Shown in pieces: positions 1 through 8,741 of a stretch of DNA of 64,000 bases (positions within the stretch are counted from its first letter, which is position 1; each line of letters starts with the position of its first letter). Location: NCBI RefSeq assembly GCF_029846175.1, contig NZ_JARWAC010000009.1, forward strand, positions 248,001 through 312,000, in the 5' to 3' direction. The notes under the pieces are model-generated. The model worked only from the letters and a program-made list of their open reading frames with translations, made no database searches and was not told where the DNA came from. The position numbers were made by a program, and so were the translations under genes. This DNA is from Sphaerisporangium sp. TRM90804. GTDB lineage: Bacteria > Actinomycetota > Actinomycetes > Streptosporangiales > Streptosporangiaceae.

Positions 1-2
1 CC

Positions 3-563
3 GCCGGGCAGCGCAACACCACCGCGCTCCAGTACCACTTCACCGACCGTGCCGGGCTGCTGAGCGCGGTGCTCGCCAAGCATCAGGCCGGCATCGAGCA
101 GCACCGCCACCGGCTGCTGGACGCCTACGAGGGCGCCGGCCGCCCGCCGGCGGGCGAGGCCCGGCGGGCGCTGGCCGCGGCGCTGGTGCGCCCGATGGCG
201 GCCAAGCTCGCCGACCCCGACGGCGGCCGGGCCTACCTGCGGGTGATGGAGCAGCTCGTCCACCGTGGCGAGCCGCCGGCGAAGGCCGACCGGCGGGGCG
301 ACCCGGGCCAGAGCATCCACCGGTGGCGCGAGCTGGTGGCGCCGCTGCTGTCGGAGGTCGCCGTCAGCCGGCTGCACCAGCGGTTCATGGCGATCAGGGT
401 GACCTACGTGGAGCTGGCGCGGCGCGCGAGCGGGCCCGAGGGCAAGGACGACCGGCTGTTCACCAGCCACCTCATCGACGTGGTCTCGGCCGTGCTGGCC
501 ACCGAGGTCTCGCCGGAGACCGCGGGGTTGCTGCGCGAGCGCGACCTGCGCAGGGAGCGTTAG
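3..563 (+). CDS. TetR/AcrR family transcriptional regulator, 5' truncated by the window edge
   Basis: The open frame runs in from the left edge and ends at TAG 561-563. The first visible residues (…NTTALQYHFTDRAGLLSAVL…) match the end of the TetR N-terminal DNA-binding domain, where the recognition helix is followed by the conserved 'YHF/YYHF' turn and the start of helix 4. The rest is an all-helical ligand-binding domain rich in Ala, Arg and Leu, about 160 residues long, which is the normal size. The true start and the first part of the helix-turn-helix lie outside the window, so target and ligand cannot be inferred. It converges on the cutinase gene, so it is not obviously its regulator. 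An internal ATG at 69 would remove the DNA-binding part and is not a credible start. Confidence 0.85.
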   Translation, partial: AGQRNTTALQYHFTDRAGLLSAVLAKHQAGIEQHRHRLLDAYEGAGRPPAGEARRALAAALVRPMAAKLADPDGGRAYLRVMEQLVHRGEPPAKADRRGDPGQSIHRWRELVAPLLSEVAVSRLHQRFMAIRVTYVELARRASGPEGKDDRLFTSHLIDVVSAVLATEVSPETAGLLRERDLRRER

Positions 564-640
564 CGCCCCGTCGTCCGCATGGGGCCGGGACGCGCCGACG
601 GCGGCCGCGTGCGCGGCCGCCGTCGCGGGGTCGTGGGCTG

Positions 641-1573
641 TCAGGCGTGCGGGCAGGTGTCGCGGTACTCCTCGATCGTGATGTCGTTCGGGGCCGGGCA
701 CAGGAACTGGTCGTAGCGGGTGTCGTCGTCGATGAACCGCTTCATCCACGAGACCATGTACTTGGCCATCGTCGTGTTGGACGTCTGCGGGAAGAAGTGC
801 GAGGCGTTGTTCAGCTCCATGTAGGCCTTCTCCGAGGAGGAGGGGATGGAGTTGTAGAACGGGATGGAGTGGGTGTTCACCGAGGCGACGCTGTCGGACT
901 CGCCGCCGATGATGAACGTGGGCACGCGCACGCCCGACCAGCTCTTGTCGGTGTTCCACGGGGCCAGCGGGATGGCCGCCTGCAGCGAGGGCCGGGAGTT
1001 CGCGGCCTCCAGCGAGCCGCCGCCGCCCATGGAGTGGCCCGCGACCGCCAGCCGCGACGGGTCGATCCTGGCGCGGACGGTGGCCGAGGCGTCCTCCACG
1101 AGGTAGTCCAGCGCGGCCAGGAGCTGACGTCCGCGGCTGCTGGGCTGGTCGTAGATGGTGTTGGTCTCGATGCCGATCACCACGAAGCCGTGCGAGGCCA
1201 GGCGGGGGCCGAGCCAGCTCAGGCTGGACCACCGGGCGGTGTATCCCGGGGAGATGGCGATGGCGCCGAACGTGCCCTGGCTGGTGTCGGTCGGGTAGTA
1301 GATGGTGCCGCCGCCGAAGCCGTCGGCGCCCAGCGAGGACACCGAGGTCGACGCGGTGGAGAACGGGCCGCGGGAGGCCTCGATGAGCGACTCGGTGGGG
1401 TCGGGGCCGCGCTCGTACGGGCTCTGCGCCTGCGCGGCGGGGGCGAGGGCGACGCCGCCGCAGGCCAGTGCCAGCGCCATCCCGATCTTGGCGAGGATCC
1501 GCGCGCCGGAGGGGCGAAGGCGGCGGGGGGCGGAGGGCTGGGGGGTGCCGGAGAGGATTTTCCGTGGCTGCAC
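641..1573 (-). CDS. Secreted polyester hydrolase / cutinase (PET-hydrolase-like)
   Basis: A 310-aa alpha/beta hydrolase of the actinobacterial cutinase (TfCut2/LCC) family. GTG 1573 is chosen because an AGGGAG site sits about 11 bases upstream and it gives the family length with a standard signal peptide (Arg-rich N terminus, hydrophobic core, cleavage near AQA|Q at residue 49); longer frames upstream add unrelated Pro/Arg-rich sequence. Visible catalytic triad: Ser181 in GHSMGGGGS, Asp227 in GGESDSV, His259 in NNASHF. The aromatic substrate-clamp positions known from PET hydrolases are present: Tyr111 in SPGYT, Met182 after the serine and Trp206 in APWNTDK. Cys292 and Cys307 can form the C-terminal disulphide typical of thermobifida enzymes. 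Expected substrates are cutin and aliphatic or aromatic polyesters outside the cell; activity on PET is inference from homology. Confidence 0.93.
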   Translation of the reverse strand: MQPRKILSGTPQPSAPRRLRPSGARILAKIGMALALACGGVALAPAAQAQSPYERGPDPTESLIEASRGPFSTASTSVSSLGADGFGGGTIYYPTDTSQGTFGAIAISPGYTARWSSLSWLGPRLASHGFVVIGIETNTIYDQPSSRGRQLLAALDYLVEDASATVRARIDPSRLAVAGHSMGGGGSLEAANSRPSLQAAIPLAPWNTDKSWSGVRVPTFIIGGESDSVASVNTHSIPFYNSIPSSSEKAYMELNNASHFFPQTSNTTMAKYMVSWMKRFIDDDTRYDQFLCPAPNDITIEEYRDTCPHA

Positions 1574-1811
1574 GTTGCTTGTGCTCCCTGGTGGTAGGGG
1601 GGAACCGGCCGCCGGCCGGTCGCGAGGCGGGCCGTCCGGCGGGTGCCACGCCGCGGGCCACGGCGTGTCGGGTTCCTCATGACTGCCTGTCGCCGCCATT
1701 GTTCGGGCGGCCCGCCACCCGCGCATCGGCGAAATCACTTGCCTTCTCATCGCGTGGTGAGGCCGCCGGGCACCCGGGTGGAGCGAGCCGGGGCGGCGGT
1801 GGCGGGGCCGG

Positions 1812-2738
1812 TCAGGGGGTGAAGGCTCGCCGGTAGGCGGTGGGGGTGGTGGCGAAGGCCCGGTGGAAGTGGGTGCGCAGGTTGGTCGCGGTGCCCAGCC
1901 CGGTGCGCCTGGCGACCTCCTCGACGGTGATCTGGCCGTTCTCCAGCAGGGCGCAGGCGGCGCGCAGCCGCTGCTGGGTCAGCCAGGCCTGCGGGCTCAT
2001 CCCGAACCGGTCGCGGAAGGTGCGGTGCAGGGTGCGGGTGGACACCACACCCTGCCGGGCCAGGTCCAGGACGGTGATCGGCAGGTGCAGGTTGGCGTTC
2101 GCCCAGGCGGTGACCGCGGCCAGCTCGTCGTCCTGCCCCTGCGCGCCCGCCGGGATGAACTGCGCCTGGCCGCCCGCCCGGTGCAGCGGGGTGACCATGT
2201 GGCGGGCCCGCTGGATGGCCGCCGACTGGCCGTGGTCGCGGCCGACGAGGTAGAGGCACAGGTCGAGCCCGGCGGCCAGTCCGGCGCTGGTGAACACCGG
2301 GTCCTGGTCGATGTAGAGGGCGTTCGCGTCCACGGTGACCCGGGGGTGCTCGCGGGCCAGCGCCTGGGCGTGCACCCAGTGGGTCGTCGCGCGCCTGCCG
2401 TCCAGGAGACCGGCCTGGGCCAGCGCGAACGCGCCGGTGCAGATGGAGGCGACGCGGGCCCCGCGGCGGTACGCCTCGGCCAGCGCGTCGAGTGCGCGTG
2501 CGGGGGCGGGGCCGCGGGCGAAGCCGGGCACGATGACCGTGTCGGCGCCGTCCAGCGCGTCGAGGGCGGCCTGCACGGTCAGGTCCAGGCCGGGGGTGGT
2601 GGTGGGGACCGATCCGCCGTCCGGCGAGCAGACCGTGGTCGCGTACCTGCCCTGGCCGTCGTGGCCGAAGACGTGCGTCGCGATGGTCAGGTCGAAGGCG
2701 ACGACCGGGGGCAGGGCGAGGACGGCGACCCGGTGCAT
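1812..2738 (-). CDS. GlxA/AdpA-type transcriptional regulator (DJ-1/PfpI domain + AraC HTH)
   Basis: A 308-aa protein with an N-terminal DJ-1/PfpI (GATase1-like) domain, residues about 1-170, containing the nucleophile-elbow motif ASICTGAF, and a C-terminal AraC-type double helix-turn-helix (…[12 protein letters not shown]…, …[21 protein letters not shown]…). This is the architecture of GlxA and Streptomyces AdpA regulators. ATG 2738 is chosen because AAGGAA lies 6 bases upstream; the frame stays open further upstream but without support. It is divergent from a stand-alone DJ-1/PfpI gene (start 2809), and a palindrome lies in the 70-bp gap, so it probably controls both. The effector is unknown; in this family the DJ-1 domain is usually a sensor rather than an enzyme. 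Confidence 0.9.
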   Translation of the reverse strand: MHRVAVLALPPVVAFDLTIATHVFGHDGQGRYATTVCSPDGGSVPTTTPGLDLTVQAALDALDGADTVIVPGFARGPAPARALDALAEAYRRGARVASICTGAFALAQAGLLDGRRATTHWVHAQALAREHPRVTVDANALYIDQDPVFTSAGLAAGLDLCLYLVGRDHGQSAAIQRARHMVTPLHRAGGQAQFIPAGAQGQDDELAAVTAWANANLHLPITVLDLARQGVVSTRTLHRTFRDRFGMSPQAWLTQQRLRAACALLENGQITVEEVARRTGLGTATNLRTHFHRAFATTPTAYRRAFTP

Positions 2739-2757
2739 GGCGGATTCCTTACGCATG

Positions 2758-2773
2758 GTGGCAAGGATGCCAC
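2758..2773. promoter_or_regulatory. Palindrome between the divergent GlxA-type regulator and DJ-1 genes
   Basis: GTGGCA-AGGA-TGCCAC is a perfect 6-bp inverted repeat centred in the 70-bp divergent promoter region. The half site TGGCAAGGAT is close (8 of 10) to the published AdpA consensus TGGCSNGWWY, and the adjacent regulator has the AdpA architecture. Operator function is inference. Confidence 0.5.
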
Positions 2774-2808
2774 TCGTCACCGCGGTGGCCGGACGTGATG
2801 CTGGCCGC

Positions 2809-3384
2809 ATGCGAATCGAGATCGTGGTGTTCGACGGCGTCGACGAACTGGACGTGTTCGGGCCGTTCGAGGTGGTGTCGATGGCGGGCCTCGACGTCGA
2901 GCTGGTCGCCGTCGAACGCCCGGGGCCGGTGACCACCATGCGCGGCGTCCGGCTCGACGTCCCGGGGGTGCTGGGCCGGGCCGACGGCGTGATCGTGCCG
3001 GGCGGCGGATGGCTGAACCGGGCCGCCGAGGGCGCCTGGGCGCAGGCGCGGCGCGGCGTGCTCCCGGCCCGGCTGGCCGCGATGGCGCCCTCGGCCCGCT
3101 GGATGGCGTCGGTGTGCACCGGCGGGCTGCTGCTGGCCGCGGCGGGGCTGCTGACGCGCCGGCGGGCCACCACCAACCGCAACGCCTACGAGGAGCTGCG
3201 CGCCTACGATGTCACCGTCGTGGAGGAACGTGTCGTCGACGACGGTGACCGCGTCACCGCGGGCGCGCTCACCTCCGGGCTCGACCTGGGGCTGCGGATC
3301 GTCGAACGCGAACTCGGCGCCGCCGCGGCCGGCCGGGTCGCCGCGACCATCGAGTACCCGGCGGCCCCGGCCCGCCCCCGGTAG
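2809..3384 (+). CDS. DJ-1/PfpI family protein
   Basis: A 191-aa single-domain protein with the DJ-1/PfpI fold: N-terminal strand IEIVVFDGVDELDVFGPFEV, VIVPGGG at 62-67 and the nucleophile elbow SVCTGG with Cys103, followed by the family signature RRRATTNRN. It lacks the AraC domain carried by its divergent neighbour, so it looks like a stand-alone homologue of that regulator's sensor half. The family contains amidases, isocyanide hydratases, glyoxalase III-like enzymes and proteases; no feature here selects one. ATG 2809 gives the complete first strand. The split-barrel gene starts 22 bp after its stop and is probably cotranscribed. Confidence 0.85.
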   Translation: MRIEIVVFDGVDELDVFGPFEVVSMAGLDVELVAVERPGPVTTMRGVRLDVPGVLGRADGVIVPGGGWLNRAAEGAWAQARRGVLPARLAAMAPSARWMASVCTGGLLLAAAGLLTRRRATTNRNAYEELRAYDVTVVEERVVDDGDRVTAGALTSGLDLGLRIVERELGAAAAGRVAATIEYPAAPARPR

Positions 3385-3405
3385 AGCAGTGGAGGACAGC
3401 CGCAC

Positions 3406-4008
3406 ATGGGAACCACACACGAGCGCATCACCGGGCGCCTACGGGAGTTCATCGAGGCGCAGCCGGTGTTCTTCACGGCGACCGCGCCGCTCTCCGCGAC
3501 CGGCACGGTCAACCTCTCGCCCAAGGGCGTGACCGGATCGCTGGCGGTCCTGGACGACGTCACCGTGGCCTACCTCGACTTCGCCGGCAGCAACGCCGAG
3601 ACCGTCGCGCACCTGCGGGAGAACGGCCGGATCACCCTGATGTGGTGCGCCTTCCAGGGGCCGCCGAACATCGTGCGGGTGCACGGGCGCGGCGAGCCGG
3701 TCTTCCGGGACGACCCGCGGTGGGCGGGCCTGGTCGCCCGCTTCCCGGCCGTCGACCCCGGGCCGCACGGGCTGCGGGCGATCGTCGTGGTCCGCGCCGA
3801 GCTGATCAGGGACACCTGCGGCTTCGCCGTGCCTCTCATGACCTACGACGAGGATCGCGATCTGCACGCCAGGCGCTTCGCGCGGGAGGACGACGCGTCG
3901 CTGAGCGACTACTTCGCCCGCAAGGAGCACATCGCCGCCAGCATCGACGGCCTGCCCGGCCTGCCCCTGCCGTTGCCGCCGACCCCCGGGCGCCCGGCGA
4001 GCCGGTGA
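3406..4008 (+). CDS. Pyridoxamine 5'-phosphate oxidase-like (FMN split-barrel) protein
   Basis: A 200-aa protein whose N-terminal about 150 residues match the split-barrel flavin-binding fold: FIEAQPVFFTATA, then VNLSPKG, then VAYLDFAGSNAETVAHLRENGRITLM. The conserved 'NLSPKG' and 'SxNETxxHLxxN' segments are typical of the family of pyridoxamine-oxidase-related proteins that bind FMN or F420. GGAGG lies about 10 bases before the ATG. It follows the DJ-1 gene closely and is likely in the same transcript. A specific oxidase reaction cannot be assigned; many family members are not true PNPOx enzymes. The Pro-rich tail (PLPLPPTPGRP) is probably disordered. Confidence 0.85.
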   Translation: MGTTHERITGRLREFIEAQPVFFTATAPLSATGTVNLSPKGVTGSLAVLDDVTVAYLDFAGSNAETVAHLRENGRITLMWCAFQGPPNIVRVHGRGEPVFRDDPRWAGLVARFPAVDPGPHGLRAIVVVRAELIRDTCGFAVPLMTYDEDRDLHARRFAREDDASLSDYFARKEHIAASIDGLPGLPLPLPPTPGRPASR

Positions 4009-4158
4009 CGGGGCACCGCGCGGCCGCGGGCGGCCCCGGGTCCATGGCCGGGCGCCGTCTTCGGACCGGGCCCCTTCTCCCGAACCGGGCCGCGTCTTCG
4101 GAACGGGCCGCGCGGCCGTCGCCAGAGACCGTCCGGCGGCGCCAGGCGGTGAGCGGGT
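4009..4158. repeat. Convergent gap with short direct repeat
   Basis: The 150-bp gap between the 3' ends of the split-barrel and LuxR genes contains CGTCTTCGGACCGGGCC near 4056 and a one-mismatch copy (CGTCTTCGGAACGGGCC) near 4093, 37 bp apart. No gene is visible. It belongs to the group of decayed intergenic duplications seen through the window. Confidence 0.55.
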
Positions 4159-6906
4159 TCACGACAGCAGGCGGGCGAGTTCCACCCGCGAGCGGATGCC
4201 GAGCCTGGCGAAGATGTTGCGCAGGTGGTGCTCGACCGTGCGCGGGCTGAGGAAGAGCTGGGAGGCGACCTCCCGATTGGTGGCGCCCTCGGCGACCATG
4301 CGGGCGATCTGGTACTGCTGCGCGGTGAGCTGCCCGGCCTCGGCGGTGCAGTGCGTGCGCACGGCCTGGCCGGCGGCCCGCAGCTCGCCCCGGGCCTGCT
4401 CGACCCACAGGCGCGCCCCCAGCCGCTCGAAGGTCTCCAGCGCGCCGTGCAGGTGCTCCCGGGCCGCGCCCGGGCGCCGCTCGCGGCGCAGCGCACCGCC
4501 GAACAACAGCTGCGTGCGGGCCCTCTCGAAGGCGCACACCCCCTGCCCGTGCAGGTCCAGGGCGCGGCCGAACAGCTCCGCGGCCTCCCCCGGCCCGGCG
4601 AGCAGGGCGTGGCAGCGCATGGCGAGCGCCTGACGGTCGGGGCTGCGGGTGCTGTCGACCCAGCCGTCGAGCACCTTCAGCGCGGCCAGGGCGTGCTCGC
4701 GCTCCCCGGTGCGGGCCGCGGCCTCGATGAAGGTGGGGGCGGCCATGACGCGCACCACGAGGTGGTCGTGGCGGTGCTCGCCGCCCAGCCTCCCGGCCGC
4801 CTCGGTGACCCGGCCCGCCGCCAGGTCCAGGTGCGCCAGCGCCCAGTTGCCCAGCGCCGCGGCCACGCCCAGGCCGTGCGCGTCGGCCAGCTCGAACGCC
4901 GCGCGGGCCCGCATCCTGCAGGTCTCCTCGTCCCCGTGGACGGCCGCGGTCAGCGCCAGCCACGCCAGGTGGTGGCCGGCGGTGTTCAGCCGCCCGGTCT
5001 CCTGGGCCAGCCGCAGCCCCTCGACCGCGTTGGCGGCGACCGAGGCGTAGCGCCCCATCCAGATCTCGGCGTAGATGACCGACTCCAGCAGCTGCGGCAG
5101 CACCGAGGCCGCCCCCCGGCGCCGCGCACTCTCCACGGCCCGGGTGGCGAGCAGGTGGGCCTGGTCGTCCTCGCCGAGCAGCAGGCTGGCCACCCCGGCC
5201 CACACCATCATCGCCGGGTCGCGCACCGCGGGGGCCAGCAGCAGCACGCGGCGCAGCGGGACGGCGGCCTCGGCGTGCCGCCCGCTGAACGTCGCCGCCA
5301 GGCCCGCCAGGTAGTCGAACATGAGCTGGACCGCCGCCCGGTCGTCCGGGCGGCGCAGCGCGGCGGCGCGACGGGCGATGGCCAGGAACCGCTGGTTGTC
5401 CCCGGCGAAGAAGCCGGCCTCGGCGGCGCGCACCAGCGCGCGCACGCCAAGCTCGCGGTCGCGGTCCAGCAGCCATCCGGCTGCCGACAGGAACTTGTCG
5501 TGGGCGCTGCCGGTCTCGCCGCCCAGCAGCTCCAGGCTGCCGTGCAGCAGCTCGGCCTGCCCGCGCATCTCGGCGGTGATGGTGAGCGAGCGCAGCCGCG
5601 ACAGCAGCGACCTGGCGCGCTGGGGGTGCCCGCAGGTGGAGGCGTGCCGCGCGGCCGCGGCCAGCCGCGCGGCCTTCAGGTCGCCCTGCGCGGTCAGCTC
5701 GGCGGCGCGCTCGAAGGCCAGGGACGCCCCCGGGTAGCCGCCGTTCATCGGCGCGTGCCCGGCCGCCTCGGCCAGCTCGTCGCCGAGCTCCTCGGCCGGG
5801 CCGTCCAGGGCCCAGGCCCGGTGCCAGGCGCGGCGCAGGCGCTGGTGCCGCTGGTCCAGCACCCCGGCCAGCAGGCGGTGGGCCGCGCGCCGCCGGGCCA
5901 GCGAGGCGGAGGCGTAGGCGACCGGGCGCATCGCCGGCTCGCCGAAGACGTACCCGTCCTGGACGACGCGGACGACACCCGCGCGCTCGGCGGGCTCCAG
6001 GGCCGTCAGGGCGCAGCGCGGCTCGGCGGCGCGCAGCAGCGTGGCGGTGTCCAGGTCGTGGTCGGCGGCCAGCAGCAGGAGCAGGTGGCGGGTGGCGCCG
6101 GGCAGGCGGGCCAGCTGCTCGGCGTAGGCCTGCCACAGCCTTCCGCCGGGCGGCACGCAGGTCGGCGGCGGCGCGGTTCCCTCCAGCTGCTCGGGGGTGA
6201 GCGAGCCGATGAGCTCGGTGAGCGCGAGCGGGTTGCCGGCGGCCACCCGCTCCAGCGCGGCTCGCACGTCCTCGGGCGGCCGCCCCGGTACCAGGTCGTC
6301 GGCCAGCTCGCGGCTCGCCGTCTCCCCGAGCGGGCCGAGCACCCGCGCCGGGACGCCGCCGGGGGCCGCGATCGCCGTGCCGTGGTCGCCGCGGGCGGCG
6401 AACAGCAGGGCGACCCGCTCGCCCGCCAGGCGGCGGGCGGCGAAGAACAGGCTCTCGCGGCTGGCGGCGTCCAGCAGGTGGGCGTCGTCGACGCAGACCA
6501 GGACGGGCCCGCGTTCGGCGATGGCCGACAGCAGGTCGAGCACGGCCGCGGGCAGCGCGAGCCCGGTGCCTGCCGTGCCGGTCAGCAGGGCCCGTCCCAG
6601 CACCGCGGCCCGCGCGCGGGGCAGGCGCGCCAGCGTGCCCGCCACCGGGCGCAGCAGGGCGTGCAGCCCCGACAGCGGGACCCGCGACTCGGCCCGCACG
6701 CCGGCCGCCCGCAGCACGACGAAGTCGCGGGCCCGGTGGGCGGCGGCGTCCAGCAGGGCGGTCTTGCCCGTTCCCGGGCCGCCGAGCAGGAGCATGGCCG
6801 CGCCCTGCGCCTGGCGCGCGCCGTCCAGGAGGCGGTCGAGGGCGGCCAGCTCCGGGTCTCGGCCGCGCAGGATCGGTGTCCAGGGGGTGCCGGCGGCGGG
6901 AGACAC
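4159..6906 (-). CDS. LAL-family transcriptional regulator (ATPase + LuxR HTH)
   Basis: A 915-aa regulator, the usual length for the LAL (large ATP-binding LuxR) family. The N terminus holds a AAA/STAND-type ATPase with Walker A GGPGTGKT at residues 42-49 and Walker B PVLVCVDDAH near 134-143. The middle 550 residues are Ala/Leu-rich helical repeats resembling TPRs. The C terminus is a GerE/LuxR helix-turn-helix (LTAQQYQIARMVAEGATNRE…LSPRTVEHHLRNI). Such proteins activate catabolic or secondary-metabolite genes after binding an inducer and ATP. No partner is evident: it converges on the split-barrel gene and is divergent from an SRPBCC gene across 371 bp. The start is GTG 6906; the nearby GAAGG is very close, so the exact start is less certain than the product. 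Confidence 0.92.
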   Translation of the reverse strand: MSPAAGTPWTPILRGRDPELAALDRLLDGARQAQGAAMLLLGGPGTGKTALLDAAAHRARDFVVLRAAGVRAESRVPLSGLHALLRPVAGTLARLPRARAAVLGRALLTGTAGTGLALPAAVLDLLSAIAERGPVLVCVDDAHLLDAASRESLFFAARRLAGERVALLFAARGDHGTAIAAPGGVPARVLGPLGETASRELADDLVPGRPPEDVRAALERVAAGNPLALTELIGSLTPEQLEGTAPPPTCVPPGGRLWQAYAEQLARLPGATRHLLLLLAADHDLDTATLLRAAEPRCALTALEPAERAGVVRVVQDGYVFGEPAMRPVAYASASLARRRAAHRLLAGVLDQRHQRLRRAWHRAWALDGPAEELGDELAEAAGHAPMNGGYPGASLAFERAAELTAQGDLKAARLAAAARHASTCGHPQRARSLLSRLRSLTITAEMRGQAELLHGSLELLGGETGSAHDKFLSAAGWLLDRDRELGVRALVRAAEAGFFAGDNQRFLAIARRAAALRRPDDRAAVQLMFDYLAGLAATFSGRHAEAAVPLRRVLLLAPAVRDPAMMVWAGVASLLLGEDDQAHLLATRAVESARRRGAASVLPQLLESVIYAEIWMGRYASVAANAVEGLRLAQETGRLNTAGHHLAWLALTAAVHGDEETCRMRARAAFELADAHGLGVAAALGNWALAHLDLAAGRVTEAAGRLGGEHRHDHLVVRVMAAPTFIEAAARTGEREHALAALKVLDGWVDSTRSPDRQALAMRCHALLAGPGEAAELFGRALDLHGQGVCAFERARTQLLFGGALRRERRPGAAREHLHGALETFERLGARLWVEQARGELRAAGQAVRTHCTAEAGQLTAQQYQIARMVAEGATNREVASQLFLSPRTVEHHLRNIFARLGIRSRVELARLLS

Positions 6907-7277
6907 GCCTTCAGTGTCACGCGCGGACGCCCCGACAAGAAGGGGTGCCGTCGCCGTGGTTCCGTGTTTACCGGATAACCGGTGAAATCACCGATACACC
7001 GGGGCCGCCCGGCCGGCGGCCGTCGCGCGGACCCTGCCGCCACCCCGCAGCGCCGGGAATGAGGGGCGGGCTAGGGGTCCCGCCGCGGTCAGGGTGCGCG
7101 TGATGCTGGTGAACGCGCTCGTGCCGCAAGACGGTGTTCGCGCGCGGGTCCGCGGGCCGCCGTCCGGCGCGGCGCCCAGGGGGGCGGGATCGGTCTCTAC
7201 GAGCGGGCGGCTCTGGACGTCTACGATCGGCGAGGTGACGACCCCAGCGGTACGGAGCGATATCTAGGAGGCCCGAC
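6907..7277. other. Divergent intergenic region (LAL regulator / SRPBCC)
   Basis: No gene is visible in these 371 bp. Near the LAL gene is a perfect palindrome CGGTGA-AA-TCACCG (6980-6993), flanked by further ACCGG motifs on both sides. AGGAGG at 7266-7271 is the ribosome binding site of the SRPBCC gene. No copy of the TTGTCGG operator found upstream of the other SRPBCC genes is present here. Confidence 0.6.
6980..6993. promoter_or_regulatory. Palindromic candidate operator upstream of the LAL gene
   Basis: CGGTGA-AA-TCACCG is a perfect 6-bp inverted repeat with a 2-bp centre, 74 bp upstream of the LAL start, within a cluster of ACCGG repeats. A binding site for the LAL regulator or another dimeric factor is plausible; only the symmetry is seen. 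Confidence 0.4.
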
Positions 7278-8243
7278 ATGCCGCAGCAGTTCGAGCTACG
7301 CAAGGAGATCGAGCTCAAGGCGACCCCTGAGCAGGTGTGGGACGCGATCGCCACCGGTCCCGGGGTCGACGCGTGGTTCATGGGCCGCAACGAGATCGAG
7401 GCCGGCGAGGGCGGAGCGGTGCGGCTGAGCCTGGCCGGCCACACCTCGCAGTCCACCGTGACCGCCTGGGAGCCGGGAAGGCGGCTCGCGCACTCCAACT
7501 CCCCAGGCCCCGACGGTTCGTTCCTGGCCTTCGAGTACCTCATCGAGGCGCGCGGCGGCGGCAGCACCGTGATGCGCCTGGTGCAGAGCGGCGTCCTGGG
7601 CGGCGACAACTGGGAGACCGAGTACGAGGCGATGAAGGAGGGCTGGGACATGTACCTGCACTCCCTCGGCCAGTACCTCACGCACTTCCCCGGCAGGAGC
7701 GCGCAGGTGGTCTCGGTCATCAAGCCGCAGGCCCCCGAGCGCGACCAGGCGTGGGACCAGGTCAAGACCCGGCTCGGCCTGACCGGCACCGTCAGCGAGG
7801 GCGACCCGGTGCGGCTGGCGCTTACCGAGCCGACCGGGGTGGTCCGCGGCTCGCGCCTGATCCGGGGCCGCAGGATCTCCCTGCGCGGCGCCGGCGCCCC
7901 CGCCCCCGCGACCGGCGGCACCATGACCGCCACCATGGACGCCCCCGGGCGGGTCTTCGACATCACCGGGGCCGGCCTGATCAAGGGCATCAGCACGTCC
8001 CTGCCGGCCGAGAGGGTCACCGGCTCGGGGCTGGTGGAGGGGGTCGTCGACTACGCCGGGTTCCCCACCTTCCTCGGGGTGCGCACCGACCAGGGGCTGT
8101 TCCGCTTCATCCACTCCGGCGCCGACCGGGGCAACGTGATGATCCTGGGTCACCACATCTTCGACGACGTCAACGTCGAGCAGACCCAGTACTCCTGGCA
8201 GTCCTGGCTCGACCGCACCCTCGTCACGCCCGAAGACGCCTGA
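7278..8243 (+). CDS. SRPBCC (AHSA1-like) domain protein, long form with internal insertion
   Basis: A 321-aa protein with an N-terminal SRPBCC/START-like domain (about 1-145: FELRKEIELKATPEQVWDAI, WFMGRNEIE, FLAFEYLIEARGGGSTVMRLV, GWDMYLHSLGQYL) and a C-terminal domain ending in the family pattern VEGVVDYAG…FLGVRT…W.SWL. Paralogues at 25397-26143 and 27519-28262 are 248 and 247 aa; this copy has about 74 extra residues at roughly 181-250, between 'PVRL' and 'VEGVVDY'. A perfect AGGAGG precedes the ATG. SRPBCC proteins bind hydrophobic ligands or act as cyclases or co-chaperones; no substrate is indicated. The conserved promoter-operator of the other copies is absent, so this copy seems separately regulated. 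Confidence 0.85.
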   Translation: MPQQFELRKEIELKATPEQVWDAIATGPGVDAWFMGRNEIEAGEGGAVRLSLAGHTSQSTVTAWEPGRRLAHSNSPGPDGSFLAFEYLIEARGGGSTVMRLVQSGVLGGDNWETEYEAMKEGWDMYLHSLGQYLTHFPGRSAQVVSVIKPQAPERDQAWDQVKTRLGLTGTVSEGDPVRLALTEPTGVVRGSRLIRGRRISLRGAGAPAPATGGTMTATMDAPGRVFDITGAGLIKGISTSLPAERVTGSGLVEGVVDYAGFPTFLGVRTDQGLFRFIHSGADRGNVMILGHHIFDDVNVEQTQYSWQSWLDRTLVTPEDA

Positions 8244-8258
8244 GCGCCCGGCCCACCC

Positions 8259-8280
8259 GCCCGCGCCGAACGGCGCGGGC
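8259..8280 (+). terminator. Hairpin terminator after the SRPBCC gene
   Basis: GCCCGCGCCG-AA-CGGCGCGGGC forms a perfect 10-bp stem starting 15 bp after the SRPBCC stop codon. There is no T tract, as is usual for GC-rich actinomycete terminators. Confidence 0.65.
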
Positions 8281-8741
8281 CGGTCGGCGCAGATGTCCCG
8301 ACGTGATGGATGGTGGGGCGGCCACGCCATCAGGCGTGGCCGCCCAGTCAAATGGGCGGAGCGCTCAGACGCACCTCCACAGGCGCCGCCCGGCGCCGCC
8401 CCGTCCGGCCGACCGTGAGAATGCCGGGGCCGCGACGAAAGAGACCACCCGGTTCGCAGGCCCCCTTCGCCTTGCCCGGCCACAGCGCTTCGCCGAGCCG
8501 GGCCGCGATCCCCTCGCCGCGACCGAAGAGATCGCCCGGTTCGCAGCCCTCTTCACCTCGCCGCGCCGCGGCGCCCCGCCGAGCCGGGCGGCGGTCCGTC
8601 GTGGCGAACCACGTGCCAGGAGCCGGCCCGTGGGCGGACCGGCCGGGGCGTCACCCGGTGCGCGGCCCGGCGTGGGTACGCCGGGCCGGGACGGTGCCGG
8701 GTCGGTGCCGGGTCGGGCGCCGATGCCCCCGTGGGGGCGGG
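8281..8741. repeat. Intergenic region with decayed direct repeat
   Basis: No gene is visible between two convergent SRPBCC genes. A direct repeat is clear: GCGACGAAAGAGACCACCC… at 8432 and GCGACCGAAGAGATCGCCC… at 8519 (87 bp apart), each followed by GGTTCGCAG. The units have diverged at several positions, suggesting an old tandem duplication. Confidence 0.6.

Noticed and set aside
7140-7277. ArsR-type operator upstream of the long SRPBCC gene
   Set aside because: No TTGTCGG or CCGACAA site and no TTGACA promoter was found there, so this copy was not included in the proposed regulon.
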